NCBI GenBank assembly: GCA_015233655.1
Contig: JADFXI010000001.1
Coordinates: 34,346 to 98,345, forward strand
From: Nitrospirota bacterium
Lineage (GTDB): Bacteria; Nitrospirota; Thermodesulfovibrionia; Thermodesulfovibrionales; Dissulfurispiraceae
DNA length: 64,000 bases
Direction: 5' to 3'
A program made the position numbers and the translations under genes. The notes beneath the pieces were generated by a model. The model was not told the DNA's origin, did not search any database, and saw only the letters and a list, made by a program, of their open reading frames with translations. Positions 39,556-47,503 of the stretch are shown here, piece after piece. How positions within the stretch are numbered: the first letter of the stretch is position 1; every line of letters starts with the position of its first letter.

Positions 39556-39571
39556 TGGCACGCCATTTGCT
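39556..39571 (+). promoter_or_regulatory. Sigma-54 (-24/-12) promoter upstream of lpxC
   Basis: TGGCAC-GCCAT-TTGCT, GG-N10-GC spacing; matches the TGGCAC-N5-TTGCW consensus. Confidence 0.7.
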
Positions 39572-39587
39572 TTTATCCAATATTACT

Positions 39588-40472
39588 ATGAGATTACAGC
39601 GGACAATAAAGAAAGAAGCCTCTTTTTGCGGAATCGGTCTGCACACCGGCAGACATGCAACAGTGCGTCTAAAGCCGGCTTCCCGGGATACGGGCCTTGT
39701 ATTTTACAGGACAGACAAGAGGGCGTTGATAAGGGCCAATACTTCCTCAGTTTTGGACACTTCCTTTGCAACAACAATAGGTTACGAAGGCGCAAAGATA
39801 AAAACAGTCGAACACCTGCTGGCAGCAATTACCGGACTCGGGATTGATAACCTTCTTATCGAGGTGGATGGACCTGAGATTCCAATTCTTGACGGCAGCT
39901 CGACCGAACTCACATGCCTTATACTTGATGCCGGCATAGCAAAGCAGGGCAGAAAAATGCCCCACCTGGTAATTACGAAACCCATTATGTACAGGGACAC
40001 TCATTCGAGTATAATGGCATTTCCTTTTGACGGCACTCGCATATCGTACTCCATAAACTTCGATCACCATATTGTGGGCCGGCAGGAAATGACCATAGAC
40101 CTTAATGAAGAGAGTTTTGTCAAAGAGATAGCCCCTGCCAGGACGTTCGGCTTTCTTAGGGACGTCGAAATGCTCAAGGCAAATGGGCTTGCAAAAGGCG
40201 GGTCGCTCGACAATGCCGTAGTGGTAGGAGACGATGGGATACTGAACTCTTCAGGACTGCGGTTCTGCGATGAGTTTGTTCGCCATAAAATACTTGATAC
40301 TATTGGAGATATTTCACTTCTGGGGTTTCCGATCAGAGGGCATCTGCTTTTGGAAAAGGCGGGTCATACAGCCAATCTCAGATTCATGAAAAAGCTTCTT
40401 TCTTCGATAGATTGTTTCAACCTGATCTCCGAAGTTGACCTTTCGAGCCAACAAGTATTAAACTACAGCTAA
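39588..40472 (+). CDS. lpxC: UDP-3-O-acyl-N-acetylglucosamine deacetylase LpxC
   Basis: MRLQRTIKKEASFCGIGLHTGRHATVRLKPA...KTVEHLLAAITGLGIDNLLIEVDGPEIPILDGSS...RFCDEFVRHKILDTIGDISLLG. Confidence 0.96.
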   Translation: MRLQRTIKKEASFCGIGLHTGRHATVRLKPASRDTGLVFYRTDKRALIRANTSSVLDTSFATTIGYEGAKIKTVEHLLAAITGLGIDNLLIEVDGPEIPILDGSSTELTCLILDAGIAKQGRKMPHLVITKPIMYRDTHSSIMAFPFDGTRISYSINFDHHIVGRQEMTIDLNEESFVKEIAPARTFGFLRDVEMLKANGLAKGGSLDNAVVVGDDGILNSSGLRFCDEFVRHKILDTIGDISLLGFPIRGHLLLEKAGHTANLRFMKKLLSSIDCFNLISEVDLSSQQVLNYS

Positions 40473-40482
40473 ATAAAAAAAG

Positions 40483-40540
40483 AGGGAATACCCGATTTTC
40501 AGTTGCTCAACCATTTAAGAAAATCATCCGGGTATTCCCT
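40483..40540. terminator. Bidirectional intrinsic terminator
   Basis: AGGGAATACCCG(ATTTTC)...(GAAAAT)CATCCGGGTATTCCCT followed by AATTTTT on + and preceded by AAATAAAAAAAG (T-run on -). Confidence 0.8.
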
Positions 40541-40567
40541 AATTTTTAACTACCGTTAAAAATATTG

Positions 40568-40645
40568 TTATTTCTTCTTTGCAGTCTTCTTCGCAGTTGA
40601 CTTTGAAGCTGCCTTTTTTGCAGGAGCCTTTTTTGTAGCGGCCAT
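40568..40645 (-). CDS. 25-aa Lys/Ala-rich basic microprotein (not in supplied ORF track)
   Basis: ATGGCCGCTACAAAAAAGGCTCCTGCA... -> MAATKKAPAKKAASKSTAKKTAKKK*; strong SD AAGGGGGTG 5 nt upstream; terminator immediately downstream. Confidence 0.6.
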   Translation of the reverse strand: MAATKKAPAKKAASKSTAKKTAKKK

Positions 40646-40709
40646 GTTTTTCACCCCCTTTCAGTCCCGGGAACCTGTCGCAAGCATTTTCCCGGGTCTT
40701 TTTTGATAT

Positions 40710-41255
40710 TTAAGCCCTTCCAAAAAGCGTAATCCTCTTCTCGGAAAGGATACGCTTTAAGCTGATATCTTTCTTCTTCCTCGCCTTGTAGTCCGATTCC
40801 TCGATAACAGAACAATTTATTTGTTTGCCGAACTTCTTCTCAATGTCCTTTAATCCAAACCAAAGCGAAGGCGTGGACGGACCGATAACAATTAAATCCA
40901 CTGTCGGGGCATCTTCTCCCTCGGCATAGGCACCGTAGATGAAAGCCAATGTCACATCGTTGGCCCTTAGAAGGCTTTTCAGTGCGCCGGGGAGTCCAAG
41001 AGATTTTGCGATAAGATTTTTCAGCTCTGAATAAAGGGGTGACTTGTTATTGGCCTGGAAGTATTTCAGGTTCGCAACTTTCTCGCTGAATACGATTCCC
41101 ATCTCTTCCAGTTTGTCCAGCTCTCGTTTCACTCCGGATGGGTTTTTTCTCAGCAGTTTTGCGATTTCCCGGACATAGAACTTTTCGTCAGGGCTATTTA
41201 ACAAAAGCGCCAGGACATCGGCCCTTATGGATGATGAGAATAAGCTTTTAAGCAT
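40710..41255 (-). CDS. Winged-HTH regulator fused to nucleotidyltransferase-like domain with degenerate active-site motif
   Basis: MLKSLFSSSIRADVLALLLNSPDEKFYVREIAKLLRKNPSGVKRELDKLEEMGIV... then LAFIYGAYAEGEDAPTVDLIVIG. Confidence 0.75.
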   Translation of the reverse strand: MLKSLFSSSIRADVLALLLNSPDEKFYVREIAKLLRKNPSGVKRELDKLEEMGIVFSEKVANLKYFQANNKSPLYSELKNLIAKSLGLPGALKSLLRANDVTLAFIYGAYAEGEDAPTVDLIVIGPSTPSLWFGLKDIEKKFGKQINCSVIEESDYKARKKKDISLKRILSEKRITLFGRA

Positions 41256-41379
41256 CTTTATCCCTCATTGGAATTAATTATAAACGATGATTTATTTTTT
41301 GTCAACAAGAAAATTACATTTTAATACGATAGTTGTTTTTTGTAGAACATTCACTTTTGTAGAACGATTGTATTCGGAT

Positions 41380-42021
41380 TTAGATACTCTGTTCCGGAAT
41401 ATAGACTGCGCCCTGACGTAAGACCGTCAGTTCAGGAGTGGTGGCATCCACAATAGTAGACGGCGCGGTGCTATCCAGCTCTCCGCCGTCGATAACCAGG
41501 TCAACAGCATCGTCAAAATAATTCATAATAGCAGCTACATTTCTTGCGGGGGGCAAACCGGAAATATTCGCGCTCGTCGCCGTAACCGGAAAGCCGGCAG
41601 CCCTTGCGAGTCTCAGAGCAAACGATTCGCCGGGCATCCTCACAGCAACCTTATTTGCGGCCACGATTAGATCAGGGAGGCCCGGACGGGCTTCGAACAG
41701 CAGCGTGAGCGGACCAGGCCAGAACTTCCCGATGAGCGCATAGGCCTGCTCGCCGATTGTTTCTGCCAGCAGGTGCAGTTGCGCCATATCGCCTATGATC
41801 AGGGGCAAGGCCATGTCCGTCTGCCGTTGCTTTATATGATACAGTCGCTGCAAGGCATCCCTGATGTCATACTTTGCCCCGAGTCCATAAAATGTTTCAG
41901 TCGGATACGCAATTATGCCGCCCTGATTGAGCACGCGGACTGCCTCGGAGACGGCGGATTCAATATTATCGGTTGCAAGTTTTATGAACGCATCGCTGCC
42001 CATTAGAATATAGAGTACCAT
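41380..42021 (-). CDS. tsaC: L-threonylcarbamoyladenylate synthase (TsaC/Sua5 family)
   Basis: AVRVLNQGGIIAYPTETFYGLGAKYDIRDALQRLYHIKQRQTDMALPLIIGD...GPLTLLFEARPGLPDL...VAVRMPGE...TSANISGLPPA. Confidence 0.93.
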   Translation of the reverse strand: MVLYILMGSDAFIKLATDNIESAVSEAVRVLNQGGIIAYPTETFYGLGAKYDIRDALQRLYHIKQRQTDMALPLIIGDMAQLHLLAETIGEQAYALIGKFWPGPLTLLFEARPGLPDLIVAANKVAVRMPGESFALRLARAAGFPVTATSANISGLPPARNVAAIMNYFDDAVDLVIDGGELDSTAPSTIVDATTPELTVLRQGAVYIPEQSI

Positions 42022-42101
42022 AAATATGACTTCGTGATGACTTCCATTTAGAGTGCCATATGATATAATTGTGACATGCTGACCCATACTCAAATGACAT
42101 C

Positions 42102-42971
42102 ATGATACCTATTCTGGGATTATTAATAGTTTCCATTGCCGTTCTTCTCGGCTACAGTATGGAGCATGGCAATTTACGTCTTCTCCTGCAGCTTCCCGAA
42201 ATTGTCGTAATAGTCGGGGCTGCGTTCGGCGGGTTTATTGTGGCGGCCCCGATGCGCGTCATCAAATCAGTCTGTACGGGACTAAAAAAAATATTTGCCG
42301 GCAACCAATACTCTAAAGCCGATTACCTGGAATGCCTGGGCATGCTTGGAGAAATCTTCCACATTGCCAAGAGGAAAGGCCTGATGGCCCTTGAACAGGA
42401 CCTTCTCTCACCCGACGAGAGCAGCCTTTTCAGCAAATACCCCCGAATGATAAAGAAGAAATACGTCATGCTTTTCATTATTGACACTTTTAAGACCCTG
42501 CAAGGCAGCAGCATCTCGCCATTCGATATCGAACAACTTCTCGACACTGAACTCGAAATGCGGCATGAATGCGGAGTCGTGCCTGCCAGAAGCGTGGGCA
42601 GTGTGGCCGACTCGCTTCCGGGTTTGGGAATCGTGGCTGCGGTCCTCGGCGTTATAGTGACCATGGGCAAGATGAACGAGACCCCGGATGTTATCGGACG
42701 CAGTATTGCCGTGGCGCTCATAGGTACTTTGCTCGGCGTGCTTCTCAGCTATGGTTTTGTGGGGCCTCTGTCGCGTCATCTTGAGCACATAGCGGACGAC
42801 GAAAGGGAATTTCTTAACACAGTAAAAATAGCGATTACCGCATTTGTGTCCGGGATGCTGCCGCAGGTTTCTATAGAATTCGGCAGGCGGGTCATCCCGG
42901 AGGACCTGCGTCCTACTTTTGAAGAACTGGAAGTGGCGTTCGATGCAGTCAAAAAATCCTCAGTACATTAA
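42102..42971 (+). CDS. motA: Flagellar motor stator protein MotA
   Basis: MIPILGLLIVSIAVLLGYSMEHGNLRLLLQLPEIVVIVGAAFGGFIVAAP...SVADSLPGLGIVAAVLGVIVTMGKM. Confidence 0.94.
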   Translation: MIPILGLLIVSIAVLLGYSMEHGNLRLLLQLPEIVVIVGAAFGGFIVAAPMRVIKSVCTGLKKIFAGNQYSKADYLECLGMLGEIFHIAKRKGLMALEQDLLSPDESSLFSKYPRMIKKKYVMLFIIDTFKTLQGSSISPFDIEQLLDTELEMRHECGVVPARSVGSVADSLPGLGIVAAVLGVIVTMGKMNETPDVIGRSIAVALIGTLLGVLLSYGFVGPLSRHLEHIADDEREFLNTVKIAITAFVSGMLPQVSIEFGRRVIPEDLRPTFEELEVAFDAVKKSSVH

Positions 42972-43665
42972 GATCATCAAGAGGTCCCGCAGGATTTTCC
43001 TCCATCGGGAAGGCGGAGTATGGAAAATCGCCTACGCGGACTTCATTACATCTATGATGATTTTCTTTCTCAGCATGTGGCTGTTGTCCCTCGTGAGCAA
43101 CACCGGCAAGTCCGTTTTTTCCGAATATTTCAAAAAAGCCGGACGCCTTGAGGACGGCGGGGCCTCTGTACTGAGAATGCAGTTCATGTTCGAGCGGGAA
43201 ATGAAACAGCGCAAGGAGTTGCTCAAGAGCAGGATAGAGGAAAAAATCGCCCACATGTCCGACAATCTGATGGTCGAAGAACTTGACAATGGCATAAGGA
43301 TCCAGATGATGGACAGTCAGGAGAAGAACATTTTCGAGTCAGGCAGCGCCAGGCCGACACCAGCCGCTGAGGCACTGTTTAAAGTTGTCGCCGACGGCAT
43401 CTGGAACGTGCCGAACAAAATTACCATTGAAGGACACACCGATTCCGTTCCTTATGCCAAAGGTGCATTAAGCAACTGGGAACTTTCTACGATGCGAGCC
43501 TCCGCAGCAAGGTTGGAGCTTGAGAAGAACAACATACCGCCGTTCAGGATCGACCGGATTGTAGGCTACGCCGATACCAGGCCTATTATTAAGAATAACC
43601 CGGCAGACAGACGCAACCGCCGCATCAGCATCTTCATCGCTTTCGAACAAATGAAATTGGATTAG
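42946..43665 (+). CDS. motB: Flagellar motor stator protein MotB
   Basis: GGVWKIAYADFITSMMIFFLSMWLLSLV (plug/TM with Asp), C-terminal OmpA-like ITIEGHTDSVPYAKGALSNWELSTMRASAARLEL. Confidence 0.94.
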   Translation, partial: QSKNPQYIKIIKRSRRIFLHREGGVWKIAYADFITSMMIFFLSMWLLSLVSNTGKSVFSEYFKKAGRLEDGGASVLRMQFMFEREMKQRKELLKSRIEEKIAHMSDNLMVEELDNGIRIQMMDSQEKNIFESGSARPTPAAEALFKVVADGIWNVPNKITIEGHTDSVPYAKGALSNWELSTMRASAARLELEKNNIPPFRIDRIVGYADTRPIIKNNPADRRNRRISIFIAFEQMKLD

Positions 43666-43671
43666 CCACGA

Positions 43672-45021
43672 TTACTTGAGCTTTTTTCTGAGAGTTAAAC
43701 GGTTTATTCCGAGGATGCGCGCAGCCTCTGATTGATTTTCCCTCGTATGCGACAACACATAATCAAGGATCGGCTTGTCCACCTCTCTATGTATCTTTTC
43801 GTAAATATTCTTGTCCTTTTGTTCAATAGCCTGCTTCAGCATCGGCAGTATGACCGAACCGAGTGATTCAGCAGCACCCTTCTTGTGTGAGGCCTGCCGG
43901 CTGTCACCGAGTTCTTTTATCTCCTGCGTAGTAATGTAATACGTCTTGCTCAGGGCGATTGCGGAACGTATGGTATTTTCTAGTTCCCTTATATTGCCGG
44001 GCCAATCATAGGCAAGCATTTTCTTCAGAAAAGCCCCTGTAATCCCCCTTATGGGCCGCGGCCCGGTATTACTGTATCGGTCTGCAAAAAAATTGACAAG
44101 GGGCAAAATGTCTTCCCTGCGTTCGCGCAGCGGAGGGGTATGTATCTTTGCGACGCGCAGCCGGTGCAGCAGGTCCTCTCTGAAGGAGCCCTCTCTCACC
44201 ATGGCCGCAAGGTCCCTGTTGGTAGCGGAAATCACTCGGACATTAACCTGGACTTCGCTGGTGCTTCCTATGGGATAAAAGGTCTGCGTCTGTAAAAAGC
44301 GCAGCAATTTACCCTGCAATGGCAGAGGCAATTCGGCGATCTCGTCAAAAAACACCGTGCCTTCATCCGCGATTTTCAACATTCCCGCTTTTCCGGATAG
44401 GGCGCCGGTGAAAGCACCCTTTTCAAAACCGAACAGCTCTGATTCCAGCAGGGCCTCCGGCACAGCAGCGCAGTTGACGACAACGAAGGGTTTCCCGAAG
44501 CGGGAGGAAAGCTGCGCGATGGATTCGGCAATAAGCTCCTTTCCTGTCCCCGTTTCACCTGTGATCAGCACCGGGACCTCGGCCTGGGACAACCGCGCCA
44601 ATTTTTTGCAAACTTCCATAATGCCCGCTGAGTTTCCCACAATCGCACAAGTGGGCGCCAGTGACGACTTCCTGATTGCAATAGGCTGCTTAAGCTCTTC
44701 CCGCAGATCACTAAGGTCCTGCAGCAACTGAAGCACTATTTCCCTCTGCAGCGGGCGGTGGACTATTTCGTATACGCCGAAGGTCACCGCTTCCATCACA
44801 GGCTCCGTAAGTTTCAGTTTTGTGACCGCTACAACAATATTATCCTGGCTCAAATCCTTTATAAGCCCTGCCTTCATAGTATCGATATCAAAGAAGATAA
44901 AAGAATTATGGTGACCGGTCTGACGTTTGACTATAGAACAGTCCTTTGGCAGCAGACCAGACAGCTCTTCACTCAATGAAGCGTCCCCCGTAATCAATAC
45001 AATTTCAACCGCATTATTCAT
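43672..45021 (-). CDS. NtrC-family sigma-54-dependent activator with atypical receiver-like N-terminus
   Basis: VLITGETGTGKELIAESIAQLS, FGFEKGAFTGALSGKAGML (GAFTGA), C-terminal Fis-type HTH ENQSEAARILGINRLTLRKKLK. Confidence 0.93.
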   Translation of the reverse strand: MNNAVEIVLITGDASLSEELSGLLPKDCSIVKRQTGHHNSFIFFDIDTMKAGLIKDLSQDNIVVAVTKLKLTEPVMEAVTFGVYEIVHRPLQREIVLQLLQDLSDLREELKQPIAIRKSSLAPTCAIVGNSAGIMEVCKKLARLSQAEVPVLITGETGTGKELIAESIAQLSSRFGKPFVVVNCAAVPEALLESELFGFEKGAFTGALSGKAGMLKIADEGTVFFDEIAELPLPLQGKLLRFLQTQTFYPIGSTSEVQVNVRVISATNRDLAAMVREGSFREDLLHRLRVAKIHTPPLRERREDILPLVNFFADRYSNTGPRPIRGITGAFLKKMLAYDWPGNIRELENTIRSAIALSKTYYITTQEIKELGDSRQASHKKGAAESLGSVILPMLKQAIEQKDKNIYEKIHREVDKPILDYVLSHTRENQSEAARILGINRLTLRKKLK

Positions 45022-45108
45022 GTATAAATAATATACATTATGTTTTATTTATAATCAATTATTATCTTTTAGAGTATCTGTATCTTTATATTTCAATAAG
45101 TTCCATAA

Positions 45109-45124
45109 TGGCATTGCTTTTGCT
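45109..45124 (+). promoter_or_regulatory. Sigma-54 (-24/-12) promoter
   Basis: TGGCAT-TGCTT-TTGCT, GG-N10-GC spacing, 52 nt upstream of the 45176 CDS and divergent from an NtrC-like activator. Confidence 0.7.
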
Positions 45125-45175
45125 AAATTGAAGATAACGCCTAGACAGAATAAAATCAAAGGAGATTAAAAGGAC

Positions 45176-45502
45176 ATGGAAACACAAAGTATATGCGGAC
45201 TTTGCCTCGAACGCTTGAAGTACCAGATAAAAAATGCAAAAAAGAGAGCAATGGACAGCGGAAGTAACTCAGGATGCGGAAGGATTATGCTTGAATGCTA
45301 CAACACGGCAGACCCGGATGAGATAGTAGATATACTTGAAATCTATCATGCGAAGGACCGGACACTTCAGGGAGTAAAGGAAACTCTGTCCGAACTTGCA
45401 TATTCCGCTTCAGTGCTTACGAGGGAACCTTTGCAATTCGACTTTAGTGAAGAAGGACATTTAGGCCTTTTCCTGCTGCTGGATGCAACCGTTGCGAATT
45501 AA
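45176..45502 (+). CDS. Small uncharacterised protein with N-terminal CxxC
   Basis: METQSICGLCLERLKYQIKNAKKRAMDSGSNSGCGRIMLECYN...; SD AAAGGAG upstream, sigma-54-type promoter upstream. Confidence 0.7.
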   Translation: METQSICGLCLERLKYQIKNAKKRAMDSGSNSGCGRIMLECYNTADPDEIVDILEIYHAKDRTLQGVKETLSELAYSASVLTREPLQFDFSEEGHLGLFLLLDATVAN

Positions 45503-45535
45503 TAAACAGTGCGGACGCGACCAGATCATCGGAAT

Positions 45536-46480
45536 TCAAATCCCGCAATTAAAAAGGCCGGTGCTCAGGTATCTGTCCCCCCTGTCGGGGAATATGACAA
45601 CGACCTTCTTGCCCCGCCCGAGCCTGACGGCAATCTCGACTGCAGCCCACATTGCTGCGCCGGATGACGTTCCGGCAAGTATGCCTTCTTTGAGGGCCAG
45701 CTCCCGTGCCGTTCCTTCCGCATCCTGGTCTGTTACCTGGATGACCTCATCGTATATTGCCGTATTAAGGATTCCGGTTAAAAAACCGGCGCCGATGCCA
45801 GGGATCCTGTGCTTACCAGGATTGCCGCCTGAAAGTACTGGAGAACCGGCAGGCTCAACAGCGACTATCAGAACATCAGGCTTTTTGTCTCTGAATACCT
45901 CTCCGTTGCCAGTTATTGTACCACCCGTTCCGACTCCGGCAACAAAGGCATCAGGAGCACCGCCGAGGTCGCGCATTATCTCCAGCGCGGTGGTCTTCCT
46001 GTGGGCCTCGGGGTTGGCGCTGTTTTCAAACTGCAACGGCATAAAAAAGCCGGGGTTTTCTTTGAGCATATCCGCTGCCCTGTCCCACGCACCCATCATG
46101 CCTTCCTCCCCGGGCGTCAGTACCAGTTCTGCGCCGTACGCCTGCAGCAACTGTCTTCTTTCCAGGCTCATTGTGTCCGGCATCGTAAGTTTAAGACGGT
46201 ATCCTTTGACAGCCGCAACCAGTGCCAGGCCTATGCCGGTATTGCCGCTCGTCGGCTCAACAATGGTACCGCCCGGCTTTAGGGTCCCTTCCTGTTCAGC
46301 GGCCTCGACCATTGACAGCGCAATCCTGTCTTTAACGGAACCGCCGGGATTGAGTCCCTCAAGTTTTGCCCAGTTTTCAGCACCCCCGTCCCCCGCCATC
46401 CGCATAATTCTTACCAGCGGGGTGTTTCCTATGTATCTCAATATATTGTTATTCGCCATCAATAAAAGTATAACATGCAA
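45536..46480 (-). CDS. cysM: Cysteine synthase (CysM/CysK type)
   Basis: ILRYIGNTPLVRIMRMAGDGGAENWAKLEGLNPGGSVKDRIALSMVEAAEQ...[21 protein letters not shown]. Confidence 0.9.
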   Translation of the reverse strand: MHVILLLMANNNILRYIGNTPLVRIMRMAGDGGAENWAKLEGLNPGGSVKDRIALSMVEAAEQEGTLKPGGTIVEPTSGNTGIGLALVAAVKGYRLKLTMPDTMSLERRQLLQAYGAELVLTPGEEGMMGAWDRAADMLKENPGFFMPLQFENSANPEAHRKTTALEIMRDLGGAPDAFVAGVGTGGTITGNGEVFRDKKPDVLIVAVEPAGSPVLSGGNPGKHRIPGIGAGFLTGILNTAIYDEVIQVTDQDAEGTARELALKEGILAGTSSGAAMWAAVEIAVRLGRGKKVVVIFPDRGDRYLSTGLFNCGI

Positions 46481-46538
46481 GAATATGTAATATAATAAAC
46501 AGTGACAATGTTTTTAAAAATGATAAACGGAGGTTTTT

Positions 46539-47471
46539 ATGGCCAGGATTTTTGATGACATAACTAAAACAACTGGGAACACGCCGCTGGTGCGGCTTAA
46601 CAGCGTTGCATCCGGTATGCACGCGACCATAGTGGTCAAGCTGGAATCGTTCAACCCGCTTTCAAGTGTAAAAGACCGCATCGGGGTTGCCATGATAGAG
46701 GACGCAGAGCTAAAAGGCCTCATAAAAAAAGGTTCTGTCATTATCGAGCCGACGAGCGGTAATACCGGCATTGCGCTTGCGTTTGCGTCAGCCGCGAAAG
46801 GGTATAAGTTGATACTCACCATGCCCGACACCATGAGTCTGGAACGAAGACAGTTGCTGCAGGTCTTCGGCGCTGAACTGCACCTCACTCCAGGTGCCGA
46901 GGGAATGAAAGGCGCAGTCAAAAAAGCGGAAGAACTCCTGGCCGTCACGCCGGGGGCCTTTATGCCCCAGCAGTTTAACAACCCTGCCAATCCGGAAGTT
47001 CACCGGCTCACAACGGCTGAAGAAATATGGAATGACACCGACGGAGCTATCGATATCCTGGTATCGGGCGTCGGCACCGGGGGGACTTTAACCGGCGTTG
47101 CCGGTGCATTAAAGGAAAGAAAGAAAGGACTCAAGGCAGTAGCGGTAGAACCGGAAACATCACCCGTCCTTTCCGGAGGTCCGGCCGGACCGCACAAAAT
47201 ACAGGGGATAGGAGCAGGCTTTATCCCTGAAGTGCTGAAAAGGGATTTGATAGACGAAATTATAAAGGTTTCAGACACTGATGCAGGCACCTGTGCAAGA
47301 AGACTTGCAAGAGAAGAAGGAATCCTCGCAGGCATCTCGAGCGGTGCCGCCTTGTGGGCCGCACTGCAACTTGCGACCAGGGAAGAGAATAAAGGCAAGC
47401 TTATTGTTGTCGTGCTTCCGGACACAGGCGAACGCTATCTTTCTACATGGTTATTTAAAGAGGCGTCCTGA
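46539..47471 (+). CDS. cysK: Cysteine synthase CysK
   Basis: [57 protein letters not shown]...[21 protein letters not shown]. Confidence 0.94.
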   Translation: MARIFDDITKTTGNTPLVRLNSVASGMHATIVVKLESFNPLSSVKDRIGVAMIEDAELKGLIKKGSVIIEPTSGNTGIALAFASAAKGYKLILTMPDTMSLERRQLLQVFGAELHLTPGAEGMKGAVKKAEELLAVTPGAFMPQQFNNPANPEVHRLTTAEEIWNDTDGAIDILVSGVGTGGTLTGVAGALKERKKGLKAVAVEPETSPVLSGGPAGPHKIQGIGAGFIPEVLKRDLIDEIIKVSDTDAGTCARRLAREEGILAGISSGAALWAALQLATREENKGKLIVVVLPDTGERYLSTWLFKEAS

Positions 47472-47503
47472 TTAAATGCCTGATGTTGTGCAGTCAGACC
47501 GCG

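Noticed and set aside
45483-46490. 335-aa plus-strand ORF
   Set aside because: Complete antisense of the cysM-type gene; composition typical of a shadow ORF.
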